DNA of 43,118 nucleotides from Bacteroidales bacterium (GCA_017398125.1 JAFQHE010000064.1:1-43118), one strand, 5' to 3'. Shown: positions 25,110 to 34,512, counted from the first letter of the stretch. Program-made: numbers and translations. Notes: a model not told the origin generated them from the letters alone.

Positions 25110-25134
25110 CAAATTTAGATTGCTTACAAATTTA
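25110..25134 (-). promoter_or_regulatory. Two tandem -7 boxes ahead of pepD
   Basis: The minus strand reads TAAATTTG twice, at 25127-25134 and 25110-25117, 17 bases apart. Either could serve as -7 box. Neither has a clear TTTG at -33. Confidence 0.4.
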
Positions 25135-25191
25135 TATAAAAACAGTTGAAAAAACGAATAATAGGGTGGTGATTTGTAGATGGTGAGGTCC

Positions 25192-25231
25192 AAAAACAGC
25201 AATAACCTCCTGTAATGGGGGTTATTGTTGG
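25192..25231 (-). terminator. Terminator overlapping the dnaA stop codon
   Basis: On the minus strand CAATAACC (its TAA is the dnaA stop) pairs with GGTTATTG, followed by CTGTTTTTGG. The stem begins within the last coding codons, so no spacer separates dnaA from its terminator. Confidence 0.7.
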
Positions 25232-26637
25232 GGTTTTAGCCTGCGTTCTATGTCAGACACGTATTGTCTGAAATTTCTGTCGGTTTCAATAAGGTCAGAT
25301 ACTGTGTTGCATGCGTGAAGTACAGTGGCATGGTCTCTACCTCCAATCTCATTGCCTATTGAAGCAAGTGATTTCTTTGTGAGGTTTCTTCCAAGGTACA
25401 TTGCAATCTGTCTTGCCTGCGATATCTCTCTCTTTCTTGTCTTGGATACAAGCGACTCCTTTGTAATATTGAAGTATTCGCATACTGTTGACTGTATCTT
25501 CTCAAGCGAAATCTCAACATTGTTAACGGCAACAATCTTTTCAATGAGTCTTGAAGCGAGGCCAAGCGTGATCTTCTCCTTATTGAGAGTTGCATGTGCC
25601 AACAGTGAAATGAGTGTGCCCTCTATCTCTCTTATATTCCCGACAATCTTTGAAGCAAGGAATGTGATGATCTCCTCCGGCAATTCAATTCCATCCCTGA
25701 AACTCTTTGCCTTGAGTATATTTACCCTTGTCTCAAAGGATGGTACTGTAAGCTCGGCCGACAAACCCCATTTGAAACGTGACAAAAGTCTCTGCTCAAG
25801 ACCCTGAAGGTCGACAGGTGCCTTGTCCGAAGTGAGGATAAGCTGTTTGCCTGCCTGATGCAGATGGTTGAAAATGTGGAAGAATGCATTTTGTGTTCCC
25901 GGTTTGTCTGCAAACTCATGCACATCATCAATTATAAGCACATCTATCAGCTGGTAGAAGTGGAGAAAATCGGTAATCTTGTTCTGCACGTTTGCTGCAT
26001 CCATGTATTGCGTCTTGAATCTGTTGGCGCTTACATAGAGGACTGTTTTGTCGGGAAACTTCTGCTTGATCTCAATTCCTATTGCCTGTGCAAGGTGGGT
26101 TTTTCCCAAACCTGGCCCTCCGTAGATGAACAGAGGGTTAAAGGCATTTTTTCCAGGGTTGTTGGCAATTGAAAGACCTGCAGTTCTACCCAATCTGTTG
26201 CACTCTCCCTCAATGAAGTTTGCAAATGTATAGTTGGGGTTGAGCTGTGGATCTATATTCAGCTGCTCAAGACCGGGAATGATAAAAGGGTTGATGATGG
26301 TACCGGCCTTCTGTGGAAATGGTACACTCTTGTTCTTGAGTTCCGGATTTCTCTGTTGCGGGTATGTTACACTTACATCTTGGGTATGAGTTACCTTGTA
26401 GATAAGTTTGGCGTTAACCCCCAACTCTCTGGTCAGTGCCTTGTAGATAAAGTCAATGAAGTGCTCATCCAAGTACTCTCTAAAAAACTCCGACGGAACC
26501 TCCAACGTAAAGACATTTCCTTCGAGTGAAATGGCATTAATGGGCTTAAACCAAGTCCTGAATTGACTTTCTGGAATAACATCCTTGATTATGGAAAGGC
26601 AGTTATTCCATACTTGTATGTGTTTTGGTTCGCTCAT
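25222..26637 (-). CDS. dnaA: Chromosomal replication initiator protein DnaA
   Basis: This 471-residue AAA+ protein opens the replication origin. Domain I (about 1-90) has WNNCLSIIKDVIPESQFRTWFKPI. A linker is followed by domain III with Walker A YGGPGLGKTH and Walker B VLIIDDVHEF. Domain IV carries the DnaA signature GGRDHATVLHACNTV, which binds DnaA boxes. The length is normal. The gene stands alone: dnaN and recF are not adjacent, as is usual in Bacteroidota. The upstream space is AT-rich but shows no canonical DnaA boxes. Confidence 0.97.
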   Translation of the reverse strand: MSEPKHIQVWNNCLSIIKDVIPESQFRTWFKPINAISLEGNVFTLEVPSEFFREYLDEHFIDFIYKALTRELGVNAKLIYKVTHTQDVSVTYPQQRNPELKNKSVPFPQKAGTIINPFIIPGLEQLNIDPQLNPNYTFANFIEGECNRLGRTAGLSIANNPGKNAFNPLFIYGGPGLGKTHLAQAIGIEIKQKFPDKTVLYVSANRFKTQYMDAANVQNKITDFLHFYQLIDVLIIDDVHEFADKPGTQNAFFHIFNHLHQAGKQLILTSDKAPVDLQGLEQRLLSRFKWGLSAELTVPSFETRVNILKAKSFRDGIELPEEIITFLASKIVGNIREIEGTLISLLAHATLNKEKITLGLASRLIEKIVAVNNVEISLEKIQSTVCEYFNITKESLVSKTRKREISQARQIAMYLGRNLTKKSLASIGNEIGGRDHATVLHACNTVSDLIETDRNFRQYVSDIERRLKPQQ

Positions 26638-26832
26638 TTGTTTTTAAAGATTTTTCTTGGTTAATTGCACTACAAAAGTGGGGGAAAAGTTTTGAAAAAA
26701 AAAATAGTGTTCCTATTGTATTTTTAAAAAAGGCTATAATGTCTTATAAATCAATATGAAAAAAAATATAAAAATATAAAATATTGATAATCAGAATACT
26801 AAAACCTAACTGCTTAATAATCTACTATATAG
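26638..26832. other. AT-rich non-coding region upstream of dnaA
   Basis: About 195 bases, including runs of A and T and TATAAAAATATAAAATATTGAT-like sequence, with no gene. I searched by eye for TTATCCACA and close variants on both strands and found none. It probably holds the dnaA promoter (a CACTTTTG near-match to the -7 box lies on the minus strand at about 26675) rather than an origin. Confidence 0.4.
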
Positions 26833-26881
26833 AAAAATGGAATTTCAAGACAGAAAAATGCTGTTTTAAAATTCCATTTTT
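26833..26881 (-). terminator. Terminator of the MCE gene
   Basis: AAAAATGGAATT pairs with AATTCCATTTTT (12 bp), and AGACAG pairs with CTGTTTT further in. T-tracts flank both sides. It lies about 50 bases beyond the MCE stop codon on the minus strand. A second palindrome, CTGGAATATTCCAG, lies between it and the stop. Confidence 0.65.
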
Positions 26882-26931
26882 GCTCAAAACTCGTCTGGAA
26901 TATTCCAGGAAGCGGGTTCTATAAACCAAAT

Positions 26932-27852
26932 TTAAAAAACAGAAATTTTTATAAATTTTTTAGGATTTTCGGTCATCTTTTCAACAAATGTATTCAAGTT
27001 GTTGATCAAGGAGTCAACAGAATTATGGATTGCATCTGTTGCCAGAAGTCTGCCTATGGTACCATCAGGATTCTGAAGCTGGTCAATAAGGGCTCTCATG
27101 CTCTCAACGGTAGCCTTAAGGTCAGCCTCCGACAAATCTCCAGTCAATTTTTCGATATTCTCCAATGATGAGCTGATATTGCCGCTACTGCTTTCAAGTG
27201 CAATTGCAAGTTTGTTGAAATTTTCAACTATAGATCTGATCTCCGGAGACAAGGTGTTGAGGTTGCCTGTTATGCCCTTTGCGTTGTCGAGGGTTCTGTT
27301 GAGGTTGGCCAAAGCTTGTGATATGTTCTGGCGTCCGGTAGTATCAAGGATCTCATTTATACCGTCAAGTGTGGTGTTGAGGTTCTCCATGACGCTGGTG
27401 AGCTTTTCTGCCAGCGGACCTATCTCTCCTGCAAGTGATGAAAGCATATCAGGTGCAACTGCGCTCTTCAGAGTGTCATTTTCACGGGCATGCAGGTTGC
27501 TTGTGCCCAAATTCAGTTTGATGGCTTTGCCTCCAAGAAGATCAGAACTGTAGAGTTCTGCAGTTGTATTTGCCGGAACGGCGTAGTCTGATTTTACCGC
27601 AAACCTTACAACAAAGTGATCCTTTACCGCGTCGTAGGTGATGCTTTGTATCATTCCCACTTTCAATCCTCTGATATACACCGGGCCTGTAGATTCAAGA
27701 CCCTCCACATTCTCGAAGATTGTAATGTATTTGGTCTGACGGTTGAAAATATCCTCTCCTTTTAGAAAATTTATAGCAATAAAAAGTCCTATAAGGGTCA
27801 ATATTACAAATATTCCTATGCCTTGTACCTTGGTCAATTTTATCTGTTTCAT
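26932..27852 (-). CDS. MCE/MlaD family lipid-transport protein
   Basis: This 306-residue protein has one N-terminal transmembrane helix (about residues 11-30) and a MlaD/MCE domain (about 38-118: FENVEGLESTGPVYIRGLKVGMIQSI and LLGGKAIKLNLG). A long helical, coiled-coil-like region follows to the C-terminus. MCE proteins form hexameric periplasmic channels for phospholipid transfer, normally with an MlaE permease and MlaF ATPase. Neither is adjacent here. It lies 67 bases downstream of the amidase gene in the same direction. Confidence 0.9.
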   Translation of the reverse strand: MKQIKLTKVQGIGIFVILTLIGLFIAINFLKGEDIFNRQTKYITIFENVEGLESTGPVYIRGLKVGMIQSITYDAVKDHFVVRFAVKSDYAVPANTTAELYSSDLLGGKAIKLNLGTSNLHARENDTLKSAVAPDMLSSLAGEIGPLAEKLTSVMENLNTTLDGINEILDTTGRQNISQALANLNRTLDNAKGITGNLNTLSPEIRSIVENFNKLAIALESSSGNISSSLENIEKLTGDLSEADLKATVESMRALIDQLQNPDGTIGRLLATDAIHNSVDSLINNLNTFVEKMTENPKKFIKISVF

Positions 27853-27919
27853 ACTGATTGTTTACGTTAAATACAGTGCAAACTTACGCCTCCTGCTTCA
27901 GATTTGCAACTTTTTGAAT

Positions 27920-29035
27920 CTATTTTATAATTTGTTTGTCCTTGACATGTATGATGAAGGCTCCTGGAAAAGCCTTTCTGACAGATGCCAGATCCTGCAC
28001 AGCCTTCTCCCTTGTAGGGTATTTGCCTACCATATATTTATACATCCCTGACACCTTGATATAAGTAATGTCTCTTCTTCCCTTGAACTCTGCAGCATTT
28101 TTGCCCAAAAGTTTCCCGACAGAAAATACCTGAATGCTGTAGTATTCGCTTGCATTGGCGGCAGGAGTCTCCCTTTTTGCGGCTGTGGCATCCTTCTTCT
28201 CTGCTACAGGGGCTGGCCTTGACTCATTGGTAATGTTGCCTTCATAAAGATCTTTGTATTGGCAGAAGGCATTGAAGAGCCTTTTTGCAATTGAGGTCTG
28301 TCCCTCTTTTGTTATCATTGCAGCCCTGTCCTTTGAGTTTGAGAGAAAGCCTATCTCTGTGAGTATTGCAGGCATGGTGCTGCGCCACAATACAATCAGT
28401 CCACCCTGTTTTACACCTCTATTGTTGTATACAGGCCCCTTTTTATAGTTGTTCTGAACAATTTCAGCCAATTTTATACTCTGTTCAAGGTGTGTGTTCT
28501 GAAGCAGGGAGAATATGATGTATGACTCAGGAGAGTTGGGGTTGAAGCCCTCATATTTGGTCTCATAGTTATCCTCCAGTGCAATAACAGAGTTCTCGGC
28601 CTTACATAACTCAAAGTTTGATTCGCTCTTGTGCATTCCCATTACAAAGGTCTCTGTTCCGCTTACACTGGTGGATTTTGTGGCATTGACATGGATGGAA
28701 ATGAACAGGTCTGCATTGTTGCGGTTGGCAATATCGGAGCGCTCTGCCAAAGGAACAAATTTGTCGGAACTCCTTGTATATATGATTTTGATGTCCGGGT
28801 ATCTGCTCTTTATCATGCTGCCCAGTTTGAGACCTACAGACAACACAATATCCTTTTCCTTGTATTTGGCTCCGGAACTTACGGTGCCGGGGTCATGTCC
28901 TCCGTGTCCGGGGTCAATTACAACACATTTGATACGGGTTGCATAGTTGTTCTGGGCATAGGTTACTGTATGCAGACCGATGGCCAAAATCAACAAAAGG
29001 AGACATCTTCTGTATTTATTGGTATAAAATGGCAT
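27920..29035 (-). CDS. N-acetylmuramoyl-L-alanine amidase with C-terminal SPOR domain
   Basis: This 371-residue exported amidase splits the bond between MurNAc and the stem peptide. Residues 1-27 form a signal peptide. The Amidase_3 catalytic domain (about 35-255) has the zinc motif VVIDPGHGGHDPG, FISIHVNAT and ILTEIGFLSN with the catalytic glutamate. An Ala/Lys-rich linker leads to a SPOR domain (about 295-371) that binds denuded septal glycan. This points to a role in daughter-cell separation. It is divergent from lptD and upstream of the MCE gene. Confidence 0.94.
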   Translation of the reverse strand: MPFYTNKYRRCLLLLILAIGLHTVTYAQNNYATRIKCVVIDPGHGGHDPGTVSSGAKYKEKDIVLSVGLKLGSMIKSRYPDIKIIYTRSSDKFVPLAERSDIANRNNADLFISIHVNATKSTSVSGTETFVMGMHKSESNFELCKAENSVIALEDNYETKYEGFNPNSPESYIIFSLLQNTHLEQSIKLAEIVQNNYKKGPVYNNRGVKQGGLIVLWRSTMPAILTEIGFLSNSKDRAAMITKEGQTSIAKRLFNAFCQYKDLYEGNITNESRPAPVAEKKDATAAKRETPAANASEYYSIQVFSVGKLLGKNAAEFKGRRDITYIKVSGMYKYMVGKYPTREKAVQDLASVRKAFPGAFIIHVKDKQIIK

Positions 29036-29054
29036 ATAAGTTGCAAAAAATATT

Positions 29055-29062
29055 TAACTTTG
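29055..29062 (+). promoter_or_regulatory. Putative -7 box of lptD
   Basis: TAACTTTG matches TAnnTTTG, 46 bases before the lptD ATG. It lies 8 bases from the opposing -7 box of the amidase gene. Confidence 0.5.
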
Positions 29063-29069
29063 CAGTTTG

Positions 29070-29077
29070 CAAAAATA
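29070..29077 (-). promoter_or_regulatory. Putative -7 box of the amidase-MCE unit
   Basis: The minus strand reads TATTTTTG, matching TAnnTTTG, 34 bases ahead of the amidase start. With the lptD box it forms a compact face-to-face promoter pair. Confidence 0.45.
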
Positions 29078-29108
29078 ATAAAAATCGGTATAAAAGCCTA
29101 TTCTTTTA

Positions 29109-31913
29109 ATGTCTGTAAATAAAACTCTACATATTGTGGTTGCTGTACTGCTTGCGCTGCTTGCATTCAATGCATTGCAGGCCAGCCCTATACCTGGCAA
29201 ACGTGCCGGCAGCCTTTTACAGATTGATACAACAGCTTTGAAAGTCAATGCCGAGGATACTTTGGGTAGTGCAAAATTTGTTTCTCCCGACACTCTTCTG
29301 CCACTCTCGGACTCTGTAGCCTTTGTCGGATCTCTTGCCGCAACTGACTCTGCAGCGGTAGCCGATTCATTGGCCGCAGCAGATACGGTTGAGAATAAAG
29401 CAAGTATTGATGCTCCGATATTCTCAACTGCCAGGGATTCCATCGTAGAGGATTTTTCAACAGGCAGGAAGATGATTTACTTCTATGGCGATGTCTCCGT
29501 AAAATACAATAACCTTGAGATAAAGGCCGAGTATATGGCATTTGATGTGGAGTCAAACACTGTATTTGCAAAGGGTATGCCTGATACCACAGGCCAGATA
29601 ATAGGCCAGCCTGTCATGACCCAAGGAGAGAGCACCTACGAAATGGAGAGTGTCTACTACAATTTTGATACAGAAAAGGCCAAAATAAAAAATATGATTA
29701 CCCAGGAGGGTGAAGGTTATCTTCACGGACAGTATCTTAAGAAGATGCCGGACAACTCTATAAACATATCCAAAGGTAAATATACGACATGTGACCATGA
29801 GCATCCTCACTTTTATCTGAAGATGACTGCTGCAAAAGTTGTAAATGACAACGGCAAGAAGAGGACAGTCTTTGGTCCCGCTTTTGCCGTAATAGAGGAT
29901 GTGCCTACACCATTGGCAATTCCTTTCGGCTTTGTTCCGCAGTTGAGCGGACGCAGCAGCGGACTTTTGATGCCTTCATACGGAGAGGAGAATGCCCGTG
30001 GATTTTTCCTGAGAGGTCTCGGATACTATTTCGTCTTTGGAGAGCATCTTGATCTTTCAGCTACAGCTGACATCTATTCAAAGGGATCATGGGGTGTTCA
30101 GCTGAATTCAAGATATAGCAAGAGGTATAAGTTCAATGGTAATTTTGCATTGAACTACTCAAAGGACAAGACCGGAGAAAAGGGATCTCCTGATTATTTT
30201 GAGACCTCAAACTTCTCTGTGCAGTGGAGTCACGCGCAGGATCCTAAGGCACGTCCTGGAACAACATTCAGGGCCTCTGTAAACTTTTCAAGCCCGTCAA
30301 ACAACAAGTATAATTCGCAGTCAATAAATGAGGCTCTCCAGAATCAGATCTCATCATCAATCTCTTATGGAAAGACATGGGCGGGATCTCCATTCAGTCT
30401 GACTGTGAATGCACTTCACAGCCAGAGTTCAAGGGACAGTTCGTATGCCATCACATTTCCTAACCTCACATTTACCGTGAATAGGATATATCCTTTCAAA
30501 CGTAAGGAGAGGAGCGGACCTGAGAAATGGTATGAGACATTTGCTTTCAACTACAGCACAACCTTTGACAACAAGATGAACTTCAAGGCAAGTGAGGTGA
30601 ACCAGCCGGATTTCTTCAAGAAGATGAAGAATGGAATGAGACACAATTTCAGTATCGGTCTGCCTACATTCAGATTGTTCAAGTTCATCAACGGATCTCC
30701 GTCGGTCAGTTATGGTATGAACTGGTACTTCTCCGATATGGAAAAGGTTTTCAACCAAGAGACACAGAAAATTGAGAACCGATACTCGGATCCGTTCAGC
30801 ACATTTGGAATTACACAAAATTTCTCTTTCGGAGTCTCATTGGATACACGTCTGTACGGTATGTTCAATTTCGGTAAAGGAAAGAGAATTGAGGCCATAA
30901 GGCACATGGTAACGCCTTCGTTGAATTTCAGTGCGCAGCCTGAGATGGGAACTTCAGCCAACGGCTATACCTCAATGAGCTATGTGGATGCAAATGGTAT
31001 TCAGCATGTTGTTGATTACAACAGGTTTGAGGGTCAGATGTATTCTGCACCGGGCAGGGGAAAATCGGCAAGTATGAGCTTCTCATTGGGAAATAACTTT
31101 GAGGCAAAAATCAGGGACAAGAAGGATACAACAGGAACAGGCGTCAAGAAGGTGAAGCTTATTGACCAGCTTTCTATTGGAGGTTCTTACAACTTCCTTG
31201 CAGATTCCATGAATTTGTCAAATATCAGTGTAAACCTCTCGACTACCATTTTTGGAAAGATGGGTATATCTGCCAATGCAACATTGGATCCGTATGCTGT
31301 AAACCAGTATGGAACAAGAATCAATACGTTCAATATCGTGCAGGAGGGAGGCTTCAAACTTGCCCGTCTGACAAATGCAAGCTTCTCCACTTCGTACCAG
31401 TTTTCGGGAGAGGGAAAGAGCCGGCTTGGTTCAGATTATGATCCGTCAACGATGGAGGGTGCTGCACGTATGGGCAAGAGTGATATGTACCAGAGAATCT
31501 ATTTCCACCCGGTAACAGGCGAGTATATACCTGGAGGATGGGTATATTATCTTGATCCGGAGATTCCATGGTCAGTAAATATGAATTTCAGTTATTCATA
31601 CAACAGACAGTACCAGTATGCGAACGAGCGTCTTATGACAAAACATAATCATAATATGACGCTTGGTGTATCTGCTCAGTTGAGGCTGACTAAACAGCTC
31701 AACTTTAATCTGAACACGGGTTTTGACCTTACAAAAATGAAGATGACAACCACCCAGTTGAGCGGAACTTTTGATTTGCACTGTTTTACAATATCAATTT
31801 CATGGATTCCTAACGGACAGTGGGAGAGCTGGAGTTTCAGAATCAATGCCAAGGCATCTGCATTGGCAGATCTTCTACAATACAAGAAGAATGCAAGTTA
31901 CTGGGACAAATAG
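29109..31913 (+). CDS. lptD: Putative LPS assembly protein LptD
   Basis: This 934-residue outer-membrane protein belongs to the Bacteroidota LptD group, which inserts lipopolysaccharide into the outer leaflet. Residues 1-26 are a signal peptide. A linker rich in Asp, Ser and Ala follows (about 40-105). An OstA-like beta-jellyroll domain (about 110-250) has FYGDVSVKYNNLEIKAEYMAFD. The remainder is a beta-barrel with many alternating aromatic strands, starting near IPFGFVPQLSGRSSGLLMPSYGE. The canonical LptD cysteine pattern is not evident. It has its own promoter and is monocistronic as far as visible. Confidence 0.92.
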   Translation: MSVNKTLHIVVAVLLALLAFNALQASPIPGKRAGSLLQIDTTALKVNAEDTLGSAKFVSPDTLLPLSDSVAFVGSLAATDSAAVADSLAAADTVENKASIDAPIFSTARDSIVEDFSTGRKMIYFYGDVSVKYNNLEIKAEYMAFDVESNTVFAKGMPDTTGQIIGQPVMTQGESTYEMESVYYNFDTEKAKIKNMITQEGEGYLHGQYLKKMPDNSINISKGKYTTCDHEHPHFYLKMTAAKVVNDNGKKRTVFGPAFAVIEDVPTPLAIPFGFVPQLSGRSSGLLMPSYGEENARGFFLRGLGYYFVFGEHLDLSATADIYSKGSWGVQLNSRYSKRYKFNGNFALNYSKDKTGEKGSPDYFETSNFSVQWSHAQDPKARPGTTFRASVNFSSPSNNKYNSQSINEALQNQISSSISYGKTWAGSPFSLTVNALHSQSSRDSSYAITFPNLTFTVNRIYPFKRKERSGPEKWYETFAFNYSTTFDNKMNFKASEVNQPDFFKKMKNGMRHNFSIGLPTFRLFKFINGSPSVSYGMNWYFSDMEKVFNQETQKIENRYSDPFSTFGITQNFSFGVSLDTRLYGMFNFGKGKRIEAIRHMVTPSLNFSAQPEMGTSANGYTSMSYVDANGIQHVVDYNRFEGQMYSAPGRGKSASMSFSLGNNFEAKIRDKKDTTGTGVKKVKLIDQLSIGGSYNFLADSMNLSNISVNLSTTIFGKMGISANATLDPYAVNQYGTRINTFNIVQEGGFKLARLTNASFSTSYQFSGEGKSRLGSDYDPSTMEGAARMGKSDMYQRIYFHPVTGEYIPGGWVYYLDPEIPWSVNMNFSYSYNRQYQYANERLMTKHNHNMTLGVSAQLRLTKQLNFNLNTGFDLTKMKMTTTQLSGTFDLHCFTISISWIPNGQWESWSFRINAKASALADLLQYKKNASYWDK

Positions 31914-31980
31914 CAGTTTGATTATATGACCGGCAATGTTTGTCGGGAAGAGATAAAGAAAACACAAAAAATACAAGATT

Positions 31981-32361
31981 ATGGAGAAAAGAATAATTTC
32001 GAGCCCTTTGGCTCCTAAGGCTGTTGGAACTTACAGCCAGGCAGTTGTTGCCAACGGTACAATTTATGTTTCAGGACAGCTTCCAATTGATGCCAACACA
32101 GGTGAGTTTGTTCCAGGTGGCGTTAAAGAACAGTTGCATCAGGTTTTCAAAAACTTGGGCTATATTTTGGATGAGGCAGGCTACTCTTTTAAAGATGTTG
32201 TAAAAACTACAGTCTATTTGGCAGATATGGGCGATTTCGCAACTTTGAACGAGGTTTATGCAATGTACTTCTCTGAGCCATATCCTGCAAGAGTTGCGTA
32301 TCAGGTTGCAGCACTTCCAAAGGCTGCCAGAGTTGAGATTGACGTTATCGCAGTAAAATAA
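31981..32361 (+). CDS. ridA: RidA family enamine/imine deaminase
   Basis: This 126-residue protein matches the Rid (YjgF/YER057c/UK114) family, which hydrolyses reactive 2-aminoacrylate and related enamines made by PLP enzymes. The blocks APKAVGTYSQAV, VSGQLPIDANTGE, TTVYLADMGDF and YPARVAYQVAALPKAARVEID are all present, the active-site arginine being in PARVAY. The length is normal for the homotrimeric enzyme. It lies 67 bases after lptD and ahead of rho, but rho has its own promoter. Confidence 0.95.
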   Translation: MEKRIISSPLAPKAVGTYSQAVVANGTIYVSGQLPIDANTGEFVPGGVKEQLHQVFKNLGYILDEAGYSFKDVVKTTVYLADMGDFATLNEVYAMYFSEPYPARVAYQVAALPKAARVEIDVIAVK

Positions 32362-32388
32362 TTTTATAGCGAACAAACAGGATTTTAT

Positions 32389-32419
32389 TTTGTTTATTCA
32401 ATAGTAAATTATACCTTTG
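32389..32419 (+). promoter_or_regulatory. Promoter of rho
   Basis: TTTG at 32389-32392, 19 bases, then TACCTTTG at 32412-32419, an ideal Bacteroidota promoter. The predicted start, about 7 bases downstream, falls inside the left arm of the hairpin at 32422-32447. Confidence 0.75.
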
Positions 32420-32421
32420 TT

Positions 32422-32457
32422 CCGCTCTTCGGGTTCTAGAAGAGCGGTTCTTTTTTT
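32422..32457 (+). terminator. Terminator-like hairpin in the rho leader
   Basis: CCGCTCTTC and GAAGAGCGG form a perfect 9-bp stem with an 8-base loop, followed by TTCTTTTTTT. It looks like an intrinsic terminator. It could end ridA read-through, or act as a 5'-terminal structure or attenuator on the rho transcript, because the rho promoter lies immediately upstream. Confidence 0.65.
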
Positions 32458-32479
32458 AAATATCTCCATAAATATTCAA

Positions 32480-34414
32480 ATGTACGATATTATTGAATTG
32501 AGCAATAAAAGTTTGGATGAACTTTATGCTATAGCTGAGACTCTTAGTATTCCTAAGGTCAAATCTTACACTAAAGAGGATTTGGTGTACAAAATTCTTG
32601 ATGAGCAAGCCATTCAAGGTGTTGGACGTCCAATAAGAAAGCCAAGGGCAAGAATTCAGCAGCAACGTAAAGTTGAGAAGGTGGCTGAGATAAAGTCGGT
32701 AGAGTTGAACATTCTTCCTCAGACTGAGCAGAAGGTTGAGGTGCAGGATGAGAAACCTGTTGCGGTTGAGAGTGTCAAGGTAGAGGCAAAAGAGTCGGTG
32801 AATGAGGAGAAGAAGGCCCAGGCCAAGAGAGGAAGACCTGCAAAAAAACAGAATGACAAGAGAAAGGAGAGTAGAGTTTCTGAGGTAAGTGAAGCTGTAG
32901 AGGCGAATGTGCCGGAGAATATGAAAGATGGCGGAACTGCAAAGGCCGAAAGCAGAAATACAGATAAGGAGAAATCCCAAAGTGAGCAGGAGCAGCAGCA
33001 GAATAAGCAGCAATCTCAGAACCAGCAACAACAGCAACAACAACAACAATCCCAACGGAGCAAGAAGAAAAGATCAAGAAAATCAGAGTCAGAGAAAGCT
33101 CAGGAGATTCCTCAGGGAGAGGAAGCTGTTTCAACTGAGACCACAGTGAAGGAGAATGAAGATATTCAGATGGCTCAACCGGATTATGCTGCTGAGACTG
33201 AAATTGTTGATAATGAAAATGTTCAATCTGACAGGAGTGAGCATGAAGAGAAGCATCAAAAGGCTGAAAAGAAACACCAGATGCCAAAATTGGAGTTTGA
33301 AGGAATTGTTGAGGCAAGTGGTGTGCTTGAAATTATGCCAGACGGTTACGGCTTCCTCCGTTCATCTGACTACAACTATCTGAACTCTCCTGATGACATT
33401 TATGTGTCACAGTCGCAGATCAAACTATTTGGACTGAAGACCGGCGATACACTCTTTGGTGAGATAAGGCCACCGCGCGAGGGTGACAAATATTTCCCTC
33501 TTGTGAAGGTAAACCAGATAAATGGCAGAAGCCCAGAATATATCAGGGACAGAGTTCCGTTTGATTTTCTTACTCCATTGTTCCCGGATGAAAAATTTGA
33601 TATTACATCAAAGGGCCACAACAACCTTTCATGCAGGATTGTGGATATGTTCACACCAATAGGCAAAGGACAACGCGGACTTATTGTAGCGCAACCAAAG
33701 ACCGGTAAAACTATGCTTTTGAAGGAGATTGCAAACGCAATTGCAGACAACCATCCAGAAGTATATATGATTGTACTTTTGATTGATGAGCGTCCTGAGG
33801 AGGTTACAGATATGGCCCGCAGCGTAAAGGCTGAGGTTATTGCCTCTACATTTGATGAGCCTGCGGAGCGTCATGTAAAGGTCGCAAATATAGTTCTTGA
33901 AAAGGCAAAACGTCTTGTAGAGTGCGGTCACGATGTGGTTATCCTTCTCGATTCTATCACGCGTCTTGCCCGTGCCTTCAATACAGTGCAACCGGCTTCA
34001 GGAAAGGTATTGAGCGGTGGTGTTGATGCAAATGCACTCCATAAACCAAAACGCTTCTTTGGTGCGGCGCGTAATGTTGAGAATGGCGGTTCGCTTACAA
34101 TTCTTGCAACAGCACTTACTGATACCGGTTCCAAGATGGATGAGGTTATCTTTGAGGAGTTCAAGGGAACCGGCAATATGGAGCTTCAGCTCGACAGAAA
34201 ACTTGCCAACAAACGTCTTTTCCCTGCTGTAGATGTCACATTAAGCTCAACCCGTAGGGATGACCTTCTATACAGGGCTGAGGATGTGAACCGTATTTGG
34301 ATCTTGCGTAACCACCTTTCAGACATGACAAGTGTGGAGGCTATGGAGTTCATGAAGTCGCATCTTGAGAAAACTGTAAATAACGAGGAGTTCCTCATCT
34401 CAATGAACGGTTAG
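32480..34414 (+). CDS. rho: Transcription termination factor Rho with long disordered insertion
   Basis: This 644-residue RNA-dependent ATPase ends transcription. An N-terminal Rho_N helical domain (about 1-45) is followed by about 225 residues of charged and Gln-rich low-complexity sequence. The RNA-binding cold-shock-like domain begins near residue 274 ([21 protein letters not shown]). Walker A is in [10 protein letters not shown] near 410, Walker B in [16 protein letters not shown], and the R-loop region in [21 protein letters not shown]. coli Rho has 419 residues; the extra length is the insertion. The frame opens at a TTG at 32417 overlapping the promoter, so ATG at 32480 is the start. 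Confidence 0.96.
   Translation: MYDIIELSNKSLDELYAIAETLSIPKVKSYTKEDLVYKILDEQAIQGVGRPIRKPRARIQQQRKVEKVAEIKSVELNILPQTEQKVEVQDEKPVAVESVKVEAKESVNEEKKAQAKRGRPAKKQNDKRKESRVSEVSEAVEANVPENMKDGGTAKAESRNTDKEKSQSEQEQQQNKQQSQNQQQQQQQQQSQRSKKKRSRKSESEKAQEIPQGEEAVSTETTVKENEDIQMAQPDYAAETEIVDNENVQSDRSEHEEKHQKAEKKHQMPKLEFEGIVEASGVLEIMPDGYGFLRSSDYNYLNSPDDIYVSQSQIKLFGLKTGDTLFGEIRPPREGDKYFPLVKVNQINGRSPEYIRDRVPFDFLTPLFPDEKFDITSKGHNNLSCRIVDMFTPIGKGQRGLIVAQPKTGKTMLLKEIANAIADNHPEVYMIVLLIDERPEEVTDMARSVKAEVIASTFDEPAERHVKVANIVLEKAKRLVECGHDVVILLDSITRLARAFNTVQPASGKVLSGGVDANALHKPKRFFGAARNVENGGSLTILATALTDTGSKMDEVIFEEFKGTGNMELQLDRKLANKRLFPAVDVTLSSTRRDDLLYRAEDVNRIWILRNHLSDMTSVEAMEFMKSHLEKTVNNEEFLISMNG
32986..33054 (+). repeat. 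CAG/CAA codon repeat encoding the Rho poly-Gln tract
   Basis: A run of CAG and CAA codons encodes about 18 Gln among roughly 23 residues ([21 protein letters not shown]), near Rho residues 170-192. Mixed CAG/CAA usage lowers slippage, but tract length is likely to vary between strains. Confidence 0.8.
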
Positions 34415-34512
34415 GCTATCTGTTCTAAATATAGTTTGCCTGAGTTGGCAAATCATATTGTAATATAGGCAATAACGAAAAGAGATTGATCCCAAGGTCA
34501 TCTCTATGAATA

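Noticed and set aside
26690-26830. AT-rich block upstream of dnaA as an origin of replication
   Set aside because: No DnaA-box-like sequences were seen by eye, and Bacteroidota origins are often not next to dnaA.
32417-32479. N-terminally extended Rho starting at the TTG at 32417
   Set aside because: The extension overlaps the promoter and leader hairpin and does not resemble the Rho N-terminus.
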